Positions 33,593 to 43,442 of a stretch of 64,000 nt of DNA are shown here, piece by piece. How positions within the stretch are numbered: position 1 is the stretch's first letter; every line of letters begins with the position of its first letter. Both the position numbers and the translations under genes were made by a program. The stretch lies in contig OX638327.1 in the NCBI GenBank assembly GCA_951812745.1, positions 2,071,501 through 2,135,500 on the forward strand. Direction: 5' to 3'. Under the pieces are notes generated by a model, which worked only from the letters and a program-made list of their open reading frames with translations, had not been told where the DNA came from and made no database searches. Source of the DNA: an uncultured Nitrospirales bacterium (GTDB lineage: Bacteria > Nitrospirota > Nitrospiria > Nitrospirales > UBA8639).

Positions 33593-34280
33593 CGGGGCAG
33601 TCCAGCCCGAACACGTCCCCGAAACACTGCGCGATCCGATGACGGACTTCGTCCGGCTCCACCTGCCGGCGCAACACTTCCGCCATCGACGTGACGCGGC
33701 AGCCGTCAACGCCGCACGGCACGATACCGGCAAACGGCGCAAGATCCACCGTCACGTTCAACGCGAAGCCATGCAAGGTCACGCCGCGAGCGATCTTCAC
33801 GCCGATCGCCGCGATTTTGGCTGGCGGCCCGTCCGGGTCGTCGGGATTGTTCACCCAGACGCCGACGAACCTGTCCGTACGGTAGCCGTTGATCCCCCAT
33901 CCCGCCAACACGCGAATGAGCACCTCTTCCAACATGCACACGTACGCCTTCGGGCCTGCACAAAACTGCCGGAGCCGCACAATCGGATACCCCACGATCT
34001 GCCCGGGTCCGTGATAGGTCACAGACCCGCCGCGCTCGGTTTCAATCACTCGAAGCCCTCGATCCCCGGGCGTCGCCCGTAGCCCGTTCCAATGCGCGGT
34101 CTTCGTGGTCCGGCCGAGCGTCATCACCGGCTCGTGTTCCAACAGCACCAACGTATCCGGTCGATCATCCGCACGCCGTTCATCGTGAAGACGCCATTGG
34201 AATCGACGGGCCGCTTCGTACTCCATCAACGGAATCGAGAGCACCACACCCGGCCGGTTCGGCAACGAGGAAGGATCCAT
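33570..34280 (-). CDS. lipB: Octanoyl-[acyl-carrier-protein]:protein octanoyltransferase
   Basis: A 236-residue LipB, which moves octanoyl groups from ACP to lipoyl domains. Motifs: LLEHEPVMTLGR, the RGGSVTYHGPGQIVGYPI loop, KIAAIGVKIARGVTLHGFALNV (with the catalytic Lys in AAIGVKI) and the Cys in VPCGVDGCRVTSM. All catalytic residues are visible. Length normal. It converges with the SDR gene. LipA is not in the window. Confidence 0.93.
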   Translation of the reverse strand: MDPSSLPNRPGVVLSIPLMEYEAARRFQWRLHDERRADDRPDTLVLLEHEPVMTLGRTTKTAHWNGLRATPGDRGLRVIETERGGSVTYHGPGQIVGYPIVRLRQFCAGPKAYVCMLEEVLIRVLAGWGINGYRTDRFVGVWVNNPDDPDGPPAKIAAIGVKIARGVTLHGFALNVTVDLAPFAGIVPCGVDGCRVTSMAEVLRRQVEPDEVRHRIAQCFGDVFGLDCPVTGPTRR

Positions 34281-35694
<1,414 letters not shown>

Positions 35695-35816
35695 AAACCG
35701 AGAAGCGATCTGGTGTGCATTCAACACAGTTGCTTCGCTCCGCTCAGGCCAAGCTCAGGATGACAGATGAGGCGGATTGCGCAGGATGGTGGCTTCTCCC
35801 TCATGCAGGCAAAGAC

Positions 35817-35846
35817 TGTCAACGAATGACTGAACATTGACAATTC
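35817..35846 (+). repeat. Family D dispersed repeat (GTCAACGAATGACTGAACA...)
   Basis: The fullest copy of a unit that recurs at 13113, 23899, 34493 (inverted) and 44209. It ends in ATTGACAATTC. No internal palindrome. It lies between the dead IS110 transposase and lpxC, in a 275-base gap that otherwise holds CTGGATCC-type repeat fragments. Confidence 0.75.
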
Positions 35847-35969
35847 CTGTGGAAGCAGGAATCCAGGGGCGTTCTGTTGATGGACCAAGAAAAAGGCAAG
35901 AACCCTGGATCCTCGATTACGAATGTTGAGGATGACAGGAGGGGAAGGGAGTAGGGTGTAAGAAGGGAG

Positions 35970-36914
35970 TCAGAACGCAGAGTTTGCAGGGAGAGGCATG
36001 GCATGGATCGAGTCTTGTTTCACAAGATCGGCCAAATCGGTTGCATGCTTCTCAGGGGGTCCCACCAGCGTCCAGGCCTCGGGGTTGTCCAGGATCGCCT
36101 GGACAAGTTGGGTGTGGAGATGATGGCCTGAACGTTTGCCGATAATATGACCGATGACGTGGATGCTCAGGAGGGCCAGATCTCCAATGAGGTCCAACAC
36201 CTTATGGCGAACGCATTCGTCAGGGAAACGGAGCGTCCCTTCATTCATCATGCCGGTTTCCGTAAACACGATGGTGTTGTCCAGGGAACCGCCTTTCCCC
36301 AAGCCACGGTCCCATAAGGCTTCCACTTCATGGGAAAACGCAAAAGTCCGGGCGTGGGCGATATTGGCCTCGAACTCTACCGTGGACCACTCGTGTTCAT
36401 AGGTTTGCTGTTGGATCAATTGGTGATCGTAGTCGATCGTATAGGTGATCCTGGGAAACGGTGAGGGAAGAATGGAGATCCCTCGATTGTCGTCACCGAT
36501 ATGAATGGGTTCCAAAATTTTAAGATAGGTTCGAGGACGTTCCTGGGGCAGAATCCCGGCAAGTTGAATGAGTTTGGCAAAGGGCGCCGCACTGCCGTCC
36601 ATCGCCGGAACTTCTTCCGAATCGATATCGATAAAGGCATTATCGATGCCAAAACCCCAGAGGGCCGAAAGCACGTGCTCGGTCGTTTGGATCTGGAAGC
36701 CATTGGAACCGACCGCCGTGCACAACTCCATGGGTCTGAGATTACGGATCGACGCCTGGCAAGTCTCGACGTGACTGTTGACTTTCCGTCGGAACACAAT
36801 GCCGTTGTCCACGGGCGCCGGGGAGAGGCTGACCTTTGAAGGACTTCCCGAATGGAGCCCCACTCCGGAAGCGGATATGCTTTGCCCAATGGTCTGTTGT
36901 CGTTGTCCTAACAT
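35970..36914 (-). CDS. lpxC: UDP-3-O-acyl-N-acetylglucosamine deacetylase
   Basis: A 314-residue LpxC, the committed step of lipid A synthesis. Catalytic and zinc residues are visible: Glu79-His80 in TTEHVLSAL, His237 and Asp241 in RHKVLDLIGD, and His264/His265 in RSGHHLH. The ISASGVGLHSG motif is near the N-terminus. The presence of lipid A agrees with a Gram-negative envelope. A 243-base AT-rich stretch upstream (36915-37157) should hold its promoter; I cannot define the boxes. Confidence 0.95.
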   Translation of the reverse strand: MLGQRQQTIGQSISASGVGLHSGSPSKVSLSPAPVDNGIVFRRKVNSHVETCQASIRNLRPMELCTAVGSNGFQIQTTEHVLSALWGFGIDNAFIDIDSEEVPAMDGSAAPFAKLIQLAGILPQERPRTYLKILEPIHIGDDNRGISILPSPFPRITYTIDYDHQLIQQQTYEHEWSTVEFEANIAHARTFAFSHEVEALWDRGLGKGGSLDNTIVFTETGMMNEGTLRFPDECVRHKVLDLIGDLALLSIHVIGHIIGKRSGHHLHTQLVQAILDNPEAWTLVGPPEKHATDLADLVKQDSIHAMPLPANSAF

Positions 36915-37157
36915 GTTTGTCTGAGTCGGGTTCTATTTGAACCGGAATGAAGATTTCATAAGAACGGGAATTCATATTCCATAAAAAGTTTCCTTAATGA
37001 GTTATGCAAATTTTAGGCCATATAAAGGCATCCAGTGGTTTCTCGTAACACATTGAAATATAATGATAAATAAAAAACGGTGTTGCACGTTATTGAAAAT
37101 GATGTGAAAAGTCAATAGTGGTGTTGTAAAAAAACAGCATAGAGGATTGATCCACGG

Positions 37158-37484
37158 TCAGGATCGAAAGGGTTCCAATAAGTAGCGCAAGGACTTGGGG
37201 AACTGATCGAATGCCTCGGTGCGGGCGAGTCCGGTAATGATCCCGCTGTGTTTCTTGTGTAATCCGGACTCGATAACGGCCTGGACGTGGAGTTTCCATC
37301 TCAAGGCATCGTCGCCGAGCAGTTGCGCCTGTTCCTCGGCGGTTTTGGTTTTGAATAGGGCGGAGAGACACCGGATGGTTTTTTCCACGCTATCATAAGG
37401 CGGGGCAAGCTTCAGCGCCGCATAAAAGGCTTCCAGGTTCTGACGGAATTCGTTGAGGAGGGCTTGGTCATCGTGCCGTGACAT
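37158..37484 (-). CDS. Hypothetical soluble protein, 108 residues
   Basis: Starts MSRHDDQALLNEFRQNLEAFYAALKLAPPYDSVEKTIRCLSALF; mostly helical with no membrane segment. The frame extends to a TTG at 37502, but the ATG at 37484 is the more likely start. I do not recognise the family. It sits between lpxC and trkA on the same strand but with wide gaps on both sides. Confidence 0.6.
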   Translation of the reverse strand: MSRHDDQALLNEFRQNLEAFYAALKLAPPYDSVEKTIRCLSALFKTKTAEEQAQLLGDDALRWKLHVQAVIESGLHKKHSGIITGLARTEAFDQFPKSLRYLLEPFRS

Positions 37485-37514
37485 GACGGAGGAGCGTTCC
37501 AACCGTTTTTCTAT

Positions 37515-37540
37515 GTAGGGGCGGGCCTACGTGCCCGCCG
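37515..37540 (+). repeat. GGCGGGC/GCCCGCC palindrome, family C relative
   Basis: GTAGG precedes the arms GGCGGGC and GCCCGCC, separated by CTACGT. Related to the 18602 and 21305 units by the TAGGGGCGG start. Confidence 0.8.
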
Positions 37541-37556
37541 TAACCAGGGATACGGC

Positions 37557-38246
37557 TTATTCGGAATTACTGAATCCGTCCAGATCATGTTCTTTCCCGA
37601 TCATGACCAGGACGTCGCCTTTTTCGATCATATCGTCGGGGGAGGGAGTGAAATTAAAGGTATCTTCCTTCTTTAATTTTCCCTTGATCATGCGATTCAC
37701 TTGTTTCTTGATGCCGATGATGTTGAGGTTGTGCAACTCGCGGATCTTGGTTTCCTCGATGCTCATGCCGGAAAACCGGTCGGGCACGGCGACTTCCTCG
37801 ACACTGTATCCGGGCGCCAATTCGAGATAGTCCAACACCTCGGGGGAAACCAGTCGATGCGCGAGCCGGATCGCGGCGTCCCGTTCGGGGTAGATCACTT
37901 CGGTGACCCCGAGATTGCTGAGGATTTTCCCGTGAGCGTTGGTGACGGCCTTGGCAATGATGGAGGTGATCCCCATTTCGGTCAACGTTTGGACGATGAG
38001 GATACTCGCCTCGATGTTTTCGCCGATGCTCACCACCGCCACGTCGACGTTTTGCGTGCTGACGGCTTTCAGCGCGCGCTCGTCCGTGGCGTCGCACTGG
38101 ACCGCAAAGGTCGCAATATCACTGATGGATTGAATTTTCGCCTCTTCACTGTCGATGGCGAGGACTTCACAGCCCTTTTGCACCAACGATTCCGCGACGC
38201 TATAGCCGAATCGGCCCAGGCCGATGACCGCGAACAGACGTTTCAT
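37557..38246 (-). CDS. trkA: TrkA/KtrA-type potassium channel regulatory subunit
   Basis: A 229-residue protein of two domains. Residues 1-125 are an RCK_N Rossmann domain (VIGLGRFGYSVAESL, DSEEAKIQSI). Residues 140-229 are an RCK_C domain (VEEVAVPDRFSGMSIEETKIRELHNLNIIGI). It binds NAD(H) or ATP/ADP and gates a TrkH/KtrB-type membrane channel. The channel gene is not in this window. The gene lies upstream of the hypothetical gene on the minus strand. Confidence 0.88.
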   Translation of the reverse strand: MKRLFAVIGLGRFGYSVAESLVQKGCEVLAIDSEEAKIQSISDIATFAVQCDATDERALKAVSTQNVDVAVVSIGENIEASILIVQTLTEMGITSIIAKAVTNAHGKILSNLGVTEVIYPERDAAIRLAHRLVSPEVLDYLELAPGYSVEEVAVPDRFSGMSIEETKIRELHNLNIIGIKKQVNRMIKGKLKKEDTFNFTPSPDDMIEKGDVLVMIGKEHDLDGFSNSE

Positions 38247-38297
38247 GGTTGTATACCACTCATCTGATGACGTGGGTCGTGGTGGAAGCCGTCCTAC

Positions 38298-39113
38298 CTA
38301 TGCTGAAGAGGGGTCTTCAGGCGGGGGTGGCGCTTTTGCTGGTTCCGTGTTTTTAAAAAAAGGGCTTAATAAGTCGATGGGCAAGGGAAACAGAATGATG
38401 GAACTTTTATCCCCGGCGACGTTCATGACGGTATCCATATACCGCAATTGCAGGGCGGCCGGATTCTGGCTCAGGACGTTGGCGGCATCGGAGAGGCGTT
38501 GGGAGGCCTGAAATTCTCCTTCGGCATGGATGACTTTCGACCGTCGCTCCCGTTCGGCTTCCGCCTGTCTCGCAATCGCCCGCTGCATTTCCTGGGGGAG
38601 ATCCACGTTTTTGACTTCGACGGCGGACACCTTGATGCCCCAGGGTTCGGTGGCCTGGTCGATAATCCGCTGCAAGTCCGCGTTGATTTCATCCCGTTTC
38701 GAGAGCAGGTCGTCCAAGTGGCTCTGGCCCAGGACGCTCCGCAAGGTCGTTTGGGCGATCATGGAGGTGGCATAATAATAGTCCTCCACCCCGACAATGG
38801 CTTTTTCCGATTCCACCACGCGAAAATAGATCACCGCATTGACTTTGACCGAGACGTTGTCTTTCGTGATGACGTCCTGGGGAGGCACGTCCATGGTCAC
38901 GGTTCGGAGGCTTACGCGAACCAGTTTATCGATCAACGGGATGATGATCACAATGCCGGGTCCATTCTTCCCGATGAGGCCTTTGGCCAGACGGCCTACG
39001 CGAAAAATGACGGCTCGCTCATATTCCCGCAGGATATACAACCCTTTCGAGATCAGGATGACGAAACCCAGGAACAGGATAAACAGCATGGTGGAATTCA
39101 AGGGTGACTCCAT
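38298..39113 (-). CDS. SPFH/stomatin-like membrane protein
   Basis: A 271-residue slipin. A short N-terminal membrane helix (about 8-27) precedes the SPFH domain: [44 protein letters not shown], then a long helix rich in Glu/Arg ([25 protein letters not shown]). The C-terminus ends with a Pro-rich tail. It is co-transcribed with the NfeD-type gene three bases upstream, the standard partner, in which the two form a membrane complex for protease or microdomain functions. Confidence 0.9.
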   Translation of the reverse strand: MESPLNSTMLFILFLGFVILISKGLYILREYERAVIFRVGRLAKGLIGKNGPGIVIIIPLIDKLVRVSLRTVTMDVPPQDVITKDNVSVKVNAVIYFRVVESEKAIVGVEDYYYATSMIAQTTLRSVLGQSHLDDLLSKRDEINADLQRIIDQATEPWGIKVSAVEVKNVDLPQEMQRAIARQAEAERERRSKVIHAEGEFQASQRLSDAANVLSQNPAALQLRYMDTVMNVAGDKSSIILFPLPIDLLSPFFKNTEPAKAPPPPEDPSSA

Positions 39114-39116
39114 TGT

Positions 39117-40484
39117 CTATTGGCTTTCGCTTTGAGGTTCCAGTGGTTTGACGTGGACCGTGAGCCCCTCGACTTGCGTGATTTGAATAGGCTGTCCTTC
39201 GGTCACCGGCGCCGAACTGACGGCGTCCCAGATTTCACCCTGGAAAAAAATTTTCCCGGTCGGCATCAGATTCGTTTTCGCGGATCCGATGCGGCCGATC
39301 ATCCCTTCGCTGCCGGTGGACGTTTGCCTGCGTAAGGCACGGACGCCGAAATTGACCACGAGAAACGTAAACCCGACCGCCAGGGCGATGACGGGAAGCA
39401 TAACAGACCAGGAGATCTGATAATAGGGGAAATCCTCGTTGAAGAGAAACAGCGACCCTAGCACCATCGCGGTGACCCCGCCGATGGCCAACAACCCGTA
39501 ACTGGTGACGGTCACTTCCAGGATCAACATGACGATGCCCAGAATGAACAGCAGGACGCCTGCGTAGTTCACGGGAAGGGACTGGAGGGAATAGAAGGCC
39601 AGGATCAGGCTGATGGCGCCGACCACGCCTGGCAGGATCGCGCCCGGGCTATAGAGTTCCGCGATCAACCCGATGGTGCCGATGGTCATGAGCACGTAGG
39701 CGATATTCGGATCGCTGATGGCTTTCATGGTTTCGAGTCGCCAACTCATGGGGAAATCCTGGATGCGCACGTCTTGCGTCTGAAGGGTGACGGGCTGTTC
39801 ACCAAGGGCGAGTTCCCATCCGTCGAGTTGTCGGAACAGGTCATCAAGGTCCGACGCAATCAGATCCACCACGCCCAGTTCCCGGGCTTGCGTGGCGGTG
39901 GCCGAGACGCTTTTCTTGACGGCGTTTTCCGCCCATTCGACGTTCCGGCCCCGGCGTTCGGCAATGGACCGGATGTAGGCGACCGCGTCATTCTCCACCT
40001 TTTCCTTCATCACCTCGTCCATTTCCCCACCTCCCATGGCCACGGGGTGGGCCGCTCCGATATTGGTCCCCGGCGCCATGGCCGACACGTGCGCCGCCAA
40101 GGTGAGGAAGACCCCGGCCGACGCGGCCCGGCCGCCGGTAGGAGCGACGTAGACCACAATGGGAAGTTGGGCTCCCGTGATGTCTTTAATCATCAAACGC
40201 ATCGACGTGTCCAGTCCGCCGGGCGTATCGAGTTGAAACACGAGCAACTGGGCGCGTTCCTGCTCCGCATGGGCAATGGCTTCGTGGAGATATTCGGCCG
40301 CGACGGGATTGATCACACCTTCATACGCGGCGGTGACCACCAGGGAAGGTTCAGCCCGGGAGAGGCCGATGTGACAAGAGAAAAAGAGCACGCTCAGCGC
40401 GATGAGCGCGTGTCCTTTCCGATTGTGCCACACCGAAGCAGGAGTGGACCAAAACCGGGAAGGCGTTGTGCGAAAGATAGTCAA
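39117..40484 (-). CDS. NfeD-family membrane serine protease
   Basis: A 455-residue full-length NfeD. N-terminal signal, then the ClpP-like 1510-N domain: LLVFQLDTPGGLDTSMR, GGRAASAGVFLTLAAH (Ser nucleophile in ASAG) and AVKKSVSATATQA with the catalytic Lys. The middle has four or five membrane helices (about 275-390) and the C-terminal NfeD-C OB domain ends in GRIGSAKTNLMPTGKIFFQGE. The stop overlaps nothing; the stomatin-like gene starts 3 bases downstream. An IS1-type element sits 70 bases upstream of its start, so its promoter may be in that gap. Confidence 0.9.
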   Translation of the reverse strand: MTIFRTTPSRFWSTPASVWHNRKGHALIALSVLFFSCHIGLSRAEPSLVVTAAYEGVINPVAAEYLHEAIAHAEQERAQLLVFQLDTPGGLDTSMRLMIKDITGAQLPIVVYVAPTGGRAASAGVFLTLAAHVSAMAPGTNIGAAHPVAMGGGEMDEVMKEKVENDAVAYIRSIAERRGRNVEWAENAVKKSVSATATQARELGVVDLIASDLDDLFRQLDGWELALGEQPVTLQTQDVRIQDFPMSWRLETMKAISDPNIAYVLMTIGTIGLIAELYSPGAILPGVVGAISLILAFYSLQSLPVNYAGVLLFILGIVMLILEVTVTSYGLLAIGGVTAMVLGSLFLFNEDFPYYQISWSVMLPVIALAVGFTFLVVNFGVRALRRQTSTGSEGMIGRIGSAKTNLMPTGKIFFQGEIWDAVSSAPVTEGQPIQITQVEGLTVHVKPLEPQSESQ

Positions 40485-40546
40485 TGCGGAGGAAACCTCC
40501 TACAGAAACCATCTTACGACCCTCTCCGAAGGCTGTCAAGAAAACG

Positions 40547-40554
40547 CACCTGTT
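40547..40554 (+). repeat. Left target-site duplication, CACCTGTT
   Basis: The eight bases CACCTGTT directly flank the left inverted repeat and recur at 43408-43415 at the right end. The length fits IS1-family insertion. Confidence 0.9.
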
Positions 40555-40576
40555 GGTAGTGTCTCAGTTTGAATTT
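40555..40576 (+). repeat. Left terminal inverted repeat
   Basis: Starts GGTAGTGTCTCAG and ends GAATTT; 22 bases, a perfect match to the reverse complement of the right end. Confidence 0.95.
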
Positions 40577-40619
40577 ACCGCCTCTCTCTTTTCCAATCCC
40601 GTTGTGTTAAGATCCCCGT

Positions 40620-40862
40620 ATGCCCAAAGGCCCGACAGGACAGAAACGGCCTGGTGATGTGATCGGAACCGCCATCAAGGTGGCGAAGATTGCGACCGGC
40701 GAAGTCGTAGACGAAACCATGGCTGGTAAAGAGTACGCGCAGAAGGGCGGAATAAAAGGCGGAAAGGTCAGGGCCCAGCGGCTATCACCCGAGAAGAGAC
40801 AAGAAATTGCCCAAAAGGCTGCACGGGCTAGATGGGGAGAAAAGGGGACATTAGCGCAATAG
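40620..40862 (+). CDS. Small basic passenger protein, 80 residues
   Basis: A Lys/Gly-rich protein: MPKGPTGQKRPGDVIGTAIKVAKIATGE, then GGIKGGKVRAQRLSPEK, ending in RQEIAQKAARARWGEKG. The C-terminal SPEKRxEIAxKAAxARWG motif occurs in many small bacterial proteins of unknown, possibly nucleic-acid-binding function. It is the first gene after the left inverted repeat, 43 bases inside the element. No partner gene is coupled to it. Confidence 0.75.
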   Translation: MPKGPTGQKRPGDVIGTAIKVAKIATGEVVDETMAGKEYAQKGGIKGGKVRAQRLSPEKRQEIAQKAARARWGEKGTLAQ

Positions 40863-40870
40863 GAACGAGT

Positions 40871-40900
40871 TTGCAGGAAATTACGTGAATCTTATATAGT
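40871..40900 (+). promoter_or_regulatory. Candidate sigma-70 promoter for the passenger operon
   Basis: TTGCAG and TATAGT with an 18-base spacer, 57 bases upstream of the toxin start. Fair match only. Confidence 0.4.
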
Positions 40901-40956
40901 TTCTTTTTTGGGGTGCAAGATGGCATCTCTTTCTAGAAATTCGGCTTTGTTTAAAC

Positions 40957-41364
40957 ATGGGATGTCACTGGACATTTTACGATTATGTGGATACAAAAGG
41001 TCAGAATATCATTAATTTATGGTTAAATAAAGAAGGGGAACAGGCAAAGGCCAAGTTTAATAGTAGAATCAATATGTTGGAATCAATTCCACATGGTCAG
41101 TGGAGACGACCATGGGTAGATACACTCAAGGATGAATGTGCTGGGCTTTTTGAAATACGAGTGAAATCATGTGGTTTGGAATTCAGAATTTTGGCTTTTC
41201 ATGGCCCTGGGCAACACTGTCCAACGTTAGCACTAGGGATAATTAAGTCTGGAGACAAGGTTCCTGTAGAAGATTGTAAACGAGCCTTGGACATTAAAGG
41301 CATTGTTTGGGCTCATCCATCTGAAAGGAGAGTTGTTCATGACCGCGATGGAGAAAAAGAATAA
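40957..41364 (+). CDS. HigB/RelE-like (Gp49-type) toxin, passenger gene
   Basis: A 135-residue protein with the RelE-superfamily pattern: NKEGEQAKAKFNSRINMLES, then LKDECAGLFEIRVKSCGLEFRILAFHGPG and a final IIKSGDKVPVEDCKRALDI. Proteins of this kind cut mRNA at the ribosome. It overlaps the downstream antitoxin by 26 bases, the usual HigBA order. The C-terminal 25 residues are longer than in most relatives. Activity is inferred from the fold only. Confidence 0.75.
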   Translation: MGCHWTFYDYVDTKGQNIINLWLNKEGEQAKAKFNSRINMLESIPHGQWRRPWVDTLKDECAGLFEIRVKSCGLEFRILAFHGPGQHCPTLALGIIKSGDKVPVEDCKRALDIKGIVWAHPSERRVVHDRDGEKE

Positions 41365-41902
41365 ATTTCTGCAAGAAGTTAGAGACTACAAATATCGTCA
41401 TGAGTACGTCTCCGCAAACATCGTAAATGGCTTGGCCTTTCAAATCGGGCTTATGCGGGACGCACAAGAATGGACTCAAGATGAATTAGCTAATCGCTGT
41501 GGTGAAACAGTCGAGTCAATTTCTCGCTTGGAAGATCCTAATGACGATGGATATACATTAAAGTCTCTCCTGCAAGTAGCTAAGGCGTTTGATGTTGCAT
41601 TGCTCGCCCGGTTCGCGCCATTTGGCGAATTAGCCGATTGGGTGATCAATCTAAATGATGAAAAGTTGACTCCGCTCCCATACGAAAATGAACAGTTGAA
41701 CCTCTTCTCTCAAGTTGAGACAATTATCGATCCTGACGACATAGAACTCTTGGATACATGGCAATTCGACCTTCCAGTAAGCTCGGCTATTGGAACCTCG
41801 TGGTCACCATCCTCAAGGAAGGCTGCCAAAGATGCTAGTCTCCCCAAAATTGCGACTAGACGTGACGCTAATAATCTCTCTTACTTGGGTAAGGTTGCAT
41901 AA
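41339..41902 (+). CDS. XRE-family antitoxin with long C-terminal extension, passenger gene
   Basis: A 188-residue protein starting at 41339, with AAAGGAG as ribosome-binding site. The HTH is in residues 25-80: MRDAQEWTQDELANRCGETVESISRLED. The next 100 residues are acidic, with no known motif, far longer than the 90-100 residues of simple HigA antitoxins. It starts inside the toxin gene, and the third gene follows after two bases, so all three are co-translated. Confidence 0.75.
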   Translation: MTAMEKKNKFLQEVRDYKYRHEYVSANIVNGLAFQIGLMRDAQEWTQDELANRCGETVESISRLEDPNDDGYTLKSLLQVAKAFDVALLARFAPFGELADWVINLNDEKLTPLPYENEQLNLFSQVETIIDPDDIELLDTWQFDLPVSSAIGTSWSPSSRKAAKDASLPKIATRRDANNLSYLGKVA

Positions 41903-41904
41903 AT

Positions 41905-42324
41905 ATGGAATTACGTGACGATATTCGACAAACTCTCGCTACTGAATTCCATTTTGCCGTTGGCAAAATGGAACAATCACAGCAGGTAAGCCTTGAACTG
42001 CTTTACTACTATAGTGCTTTTTTCGGAGCCATACAGCGTGCGCTGAACTTGGAATGGAACCGCGAATTGGCACTTTGTCACATGGTCATGAATTCTTCAT
42101 ATAAAGAAATGCAGGCCGCTGTAGAACAACAAATGATCAATTTTGTCCCGCCCACCTTACCAGAGAACCTAACGAATGCGTGTAAGGAAATTGCTCGTTT
42201 ATTCGATACTAATGCCATGACTCTAGAAAATCTTTACCCTCTTTTAGCGAGAATTGCCGAGTTGTCATATGCCACAACGGGAAACGGTCACTATAATATT
42301 ATGAAAGGGAATTTGCGGTTATAG
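41905..42324 (+). CDS. Third protein of the passenger operon, unknown function
   Basis: A 139-residue helical protein with no membrane segment: MELRDDIRQTLATEFHFAVGKMEQSQQVSLELLYYYSAFFGAIQRALNLEW. It starts two bases after the antitoxin stop, so it is part of one operon. I know no family match. Possibilities are a chaperone for the antitoxin, as in SecB-like three-gene TA systems, or a second antitoxin. Neither is shown by sequence. Confidence 0.65.
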   Translation: MELRDDIRQTLATEFHFAVGKMEQSQQVSLELLYYYSAFFGAIQRALNLEWNRELALCHMVMNSSYKEMQAAVEQQMINFVPPTLPENLTNACKEIARLFDTNAMTLENLYPLLARIAELSYATTGNGHYNIMKGNLRL

Positions 42325-42478
42325 GCAGCCTTTCTCTTCCATAACCTGTCCTGCACCTCCAGTCCTCTCTCATCTAAATCGCTTTCCTGTTTTCTCACCA
42401 TCCGTATAGCAGAAAGTAAGGAATAACAAGACTCGCTTTGTCTTGTCTATTTGCCGACATTTATAATGAAAAATATGC

Positions 42479-42507
42479 TTGACAAGCAAGCATTAATTTC
42501 ATATAAT
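42479..42507 (+). promoter_or_regulatory. Perfect consensus sigma-70 promoter of the IS1-type transposase
   Basis: TTGACA, a 17-base spacer, TATAAT: an exact match in both boxes. The -10 box ends only six bases before the transposase ATG at 42514, so transcription should start at or near that ATG. The mRNA would be leaderless or nearly so. Confidence 0.85.
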
Positions 42508-42513
42508 AGCATC

Positions 42514-43398
42514 ATGAACACGTTGCCAGACACCAAACGCATTCAGATTCTCTCCATGTTGGTTGAAGGCTCCAGCATGCGGACGGTTTCGCGCATTGTG
42601 GGCGTGAGCATCAACACGGTGACGAAACTCTTGGTGGAAGCCGGACAAGCCTGTGAAGCCTACCATGATGAACACGTTCGGAACGTCCACGCCTCAAAAG
42701 TGCAATGCGATGAGATCTGGAGCTTCTGCTACGCCAAGCAAAAGAACATGCGGGCAGCCCATGCAGCCCCTGAGCAAGCTGGTGACGTGTGGACGTGGAC
42801 GGCCCTTGAGAGTGAATCTAAGCTGATCCTGTCCTGGATGGTGGGAGATCGTGACGCGGGTTACGCCACGGAGTTTATGAGAGACTTGGAGTCACGGCTG
42901 GCAAACCGAGTGCAACTCACCACGGACGGACACCGAGCTTACCTTGAAGCCGTGGAAGACGCCTTCGGGAACAACATTGATTTTGCGCAACTGATAAAAC
43001 TCTACGGGGAATCGTCTGAGCCAGGCCCGGAACGGAAATATAGCCCGTCTGTCTGCAAGGGCGCACGAAAGCACACTGTCCAAGGCAATCCAGAGAAGAA
43101 GCACGTGTCAACGTCTCACGTGGAACGCCACAATCTCACCATGAGAATGAGCCTGCGACGGTTCACCAGATTGACGAATGCCTTCTCCAAAAAGATCGAG
43201 AACCATTGTCATGCGTTGGCCCTGTACTTCGTGTTCTACAATTTCTTGAAGATTCACAAGAGCCTGCGGGTCACTCCTGCTATGCAAGCCGGATTGACGG
43301 ATCAAGTGTGGGAATGGGAAGACGTGCTGAATCTGATTGATGCTCGGAAACCGGAACCGAAAAAGCGGGGACCCTACAAAAAGAGAAATTCAAACTGA
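42514..43398 (+). CDS. IS1-family transposase
   Basis: A 294-residue transposase. The N-terminal HTH is [34 protein letters not shown]. The DDE catalytic core is [15 protein letters not shown] and a downstream Glu in [17 protein letters not shown] region. The C-terminal tail is basic ([12 protein letters not shown]). The ATG at 42514 is the usual family start; an upstream in-frame ATG (42451) would extend the protein across the promoter. The stop falls within the right inverted repeat. The frame is intact. Confidence 0.9.
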   Translation: MNTLPDTKRIQILSMLVEGSSMRTVSRIVGVSINTVTKLLVEAGQACEAYHDEHVRNVHASKVQCDEIWSFCYAKQKNMRAAHAAPEQAGDVWTWTALESESKLILSWMVGDRDAGYATEFMRDLESRLANRVQLTTDGHRAYLEAVEDAFGNNIDFAQLIKLYGESSEPGPERKYSPSVCKGARKHTVQGNPEKKHVSTSHVERHNLTMRMSLRRFTRLTNAFSKKIENHCHALALYFVFYNFLKIHKSLRVTPAMQAGLTDQVWEWEDVLNLIDARKPEPKKRGPYKKRNSN

Positions 43399-43407
43399 GA
43401 CACTACC
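43386..43407 (+). repeat. Right terminal inverted repeat
   Basis: Reads AAATTCAAACTGAG...CACTACC, the reverse complement of the left end with no mismatch. Confidence 0.95.
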
Positions 43408-43415
43408 CACCTGTT
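43408..43415 (+). repeat. Right target-site duplication, CACCTGTT
   Basis: Exact copy of the left flank. Removing the element and one copy restores a continuous sequence between nfeD and the antitoxin gene. Confidence 0.9.
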
Positions 43416-43442
43416 GGGCACACGGGAAACATGTGTGGGTGC

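Larger units (their letters stand above)
40555..43407 (+). mobile_element. IS1-type transposon (2853 bp) with four passenger genes
   Basis: Bounded by perfect 22-bp inverted repeats and an 8-bp target duplication. The right half holds an IS1-family DDE transposase (42514-43398) whose stop lies in the right repeat. The left half holds an 80-residue protein gene and a three-gene operon of toxin, antitoxin and third protein. The passenger region is clearly more AT-rich than the host genes. The ends are intact, so the insertion is probably recent or active. Elements that carry passengers have been called transporter IS (tIS); I know them mainly from IS1595-type families. Confidence 0.93.
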
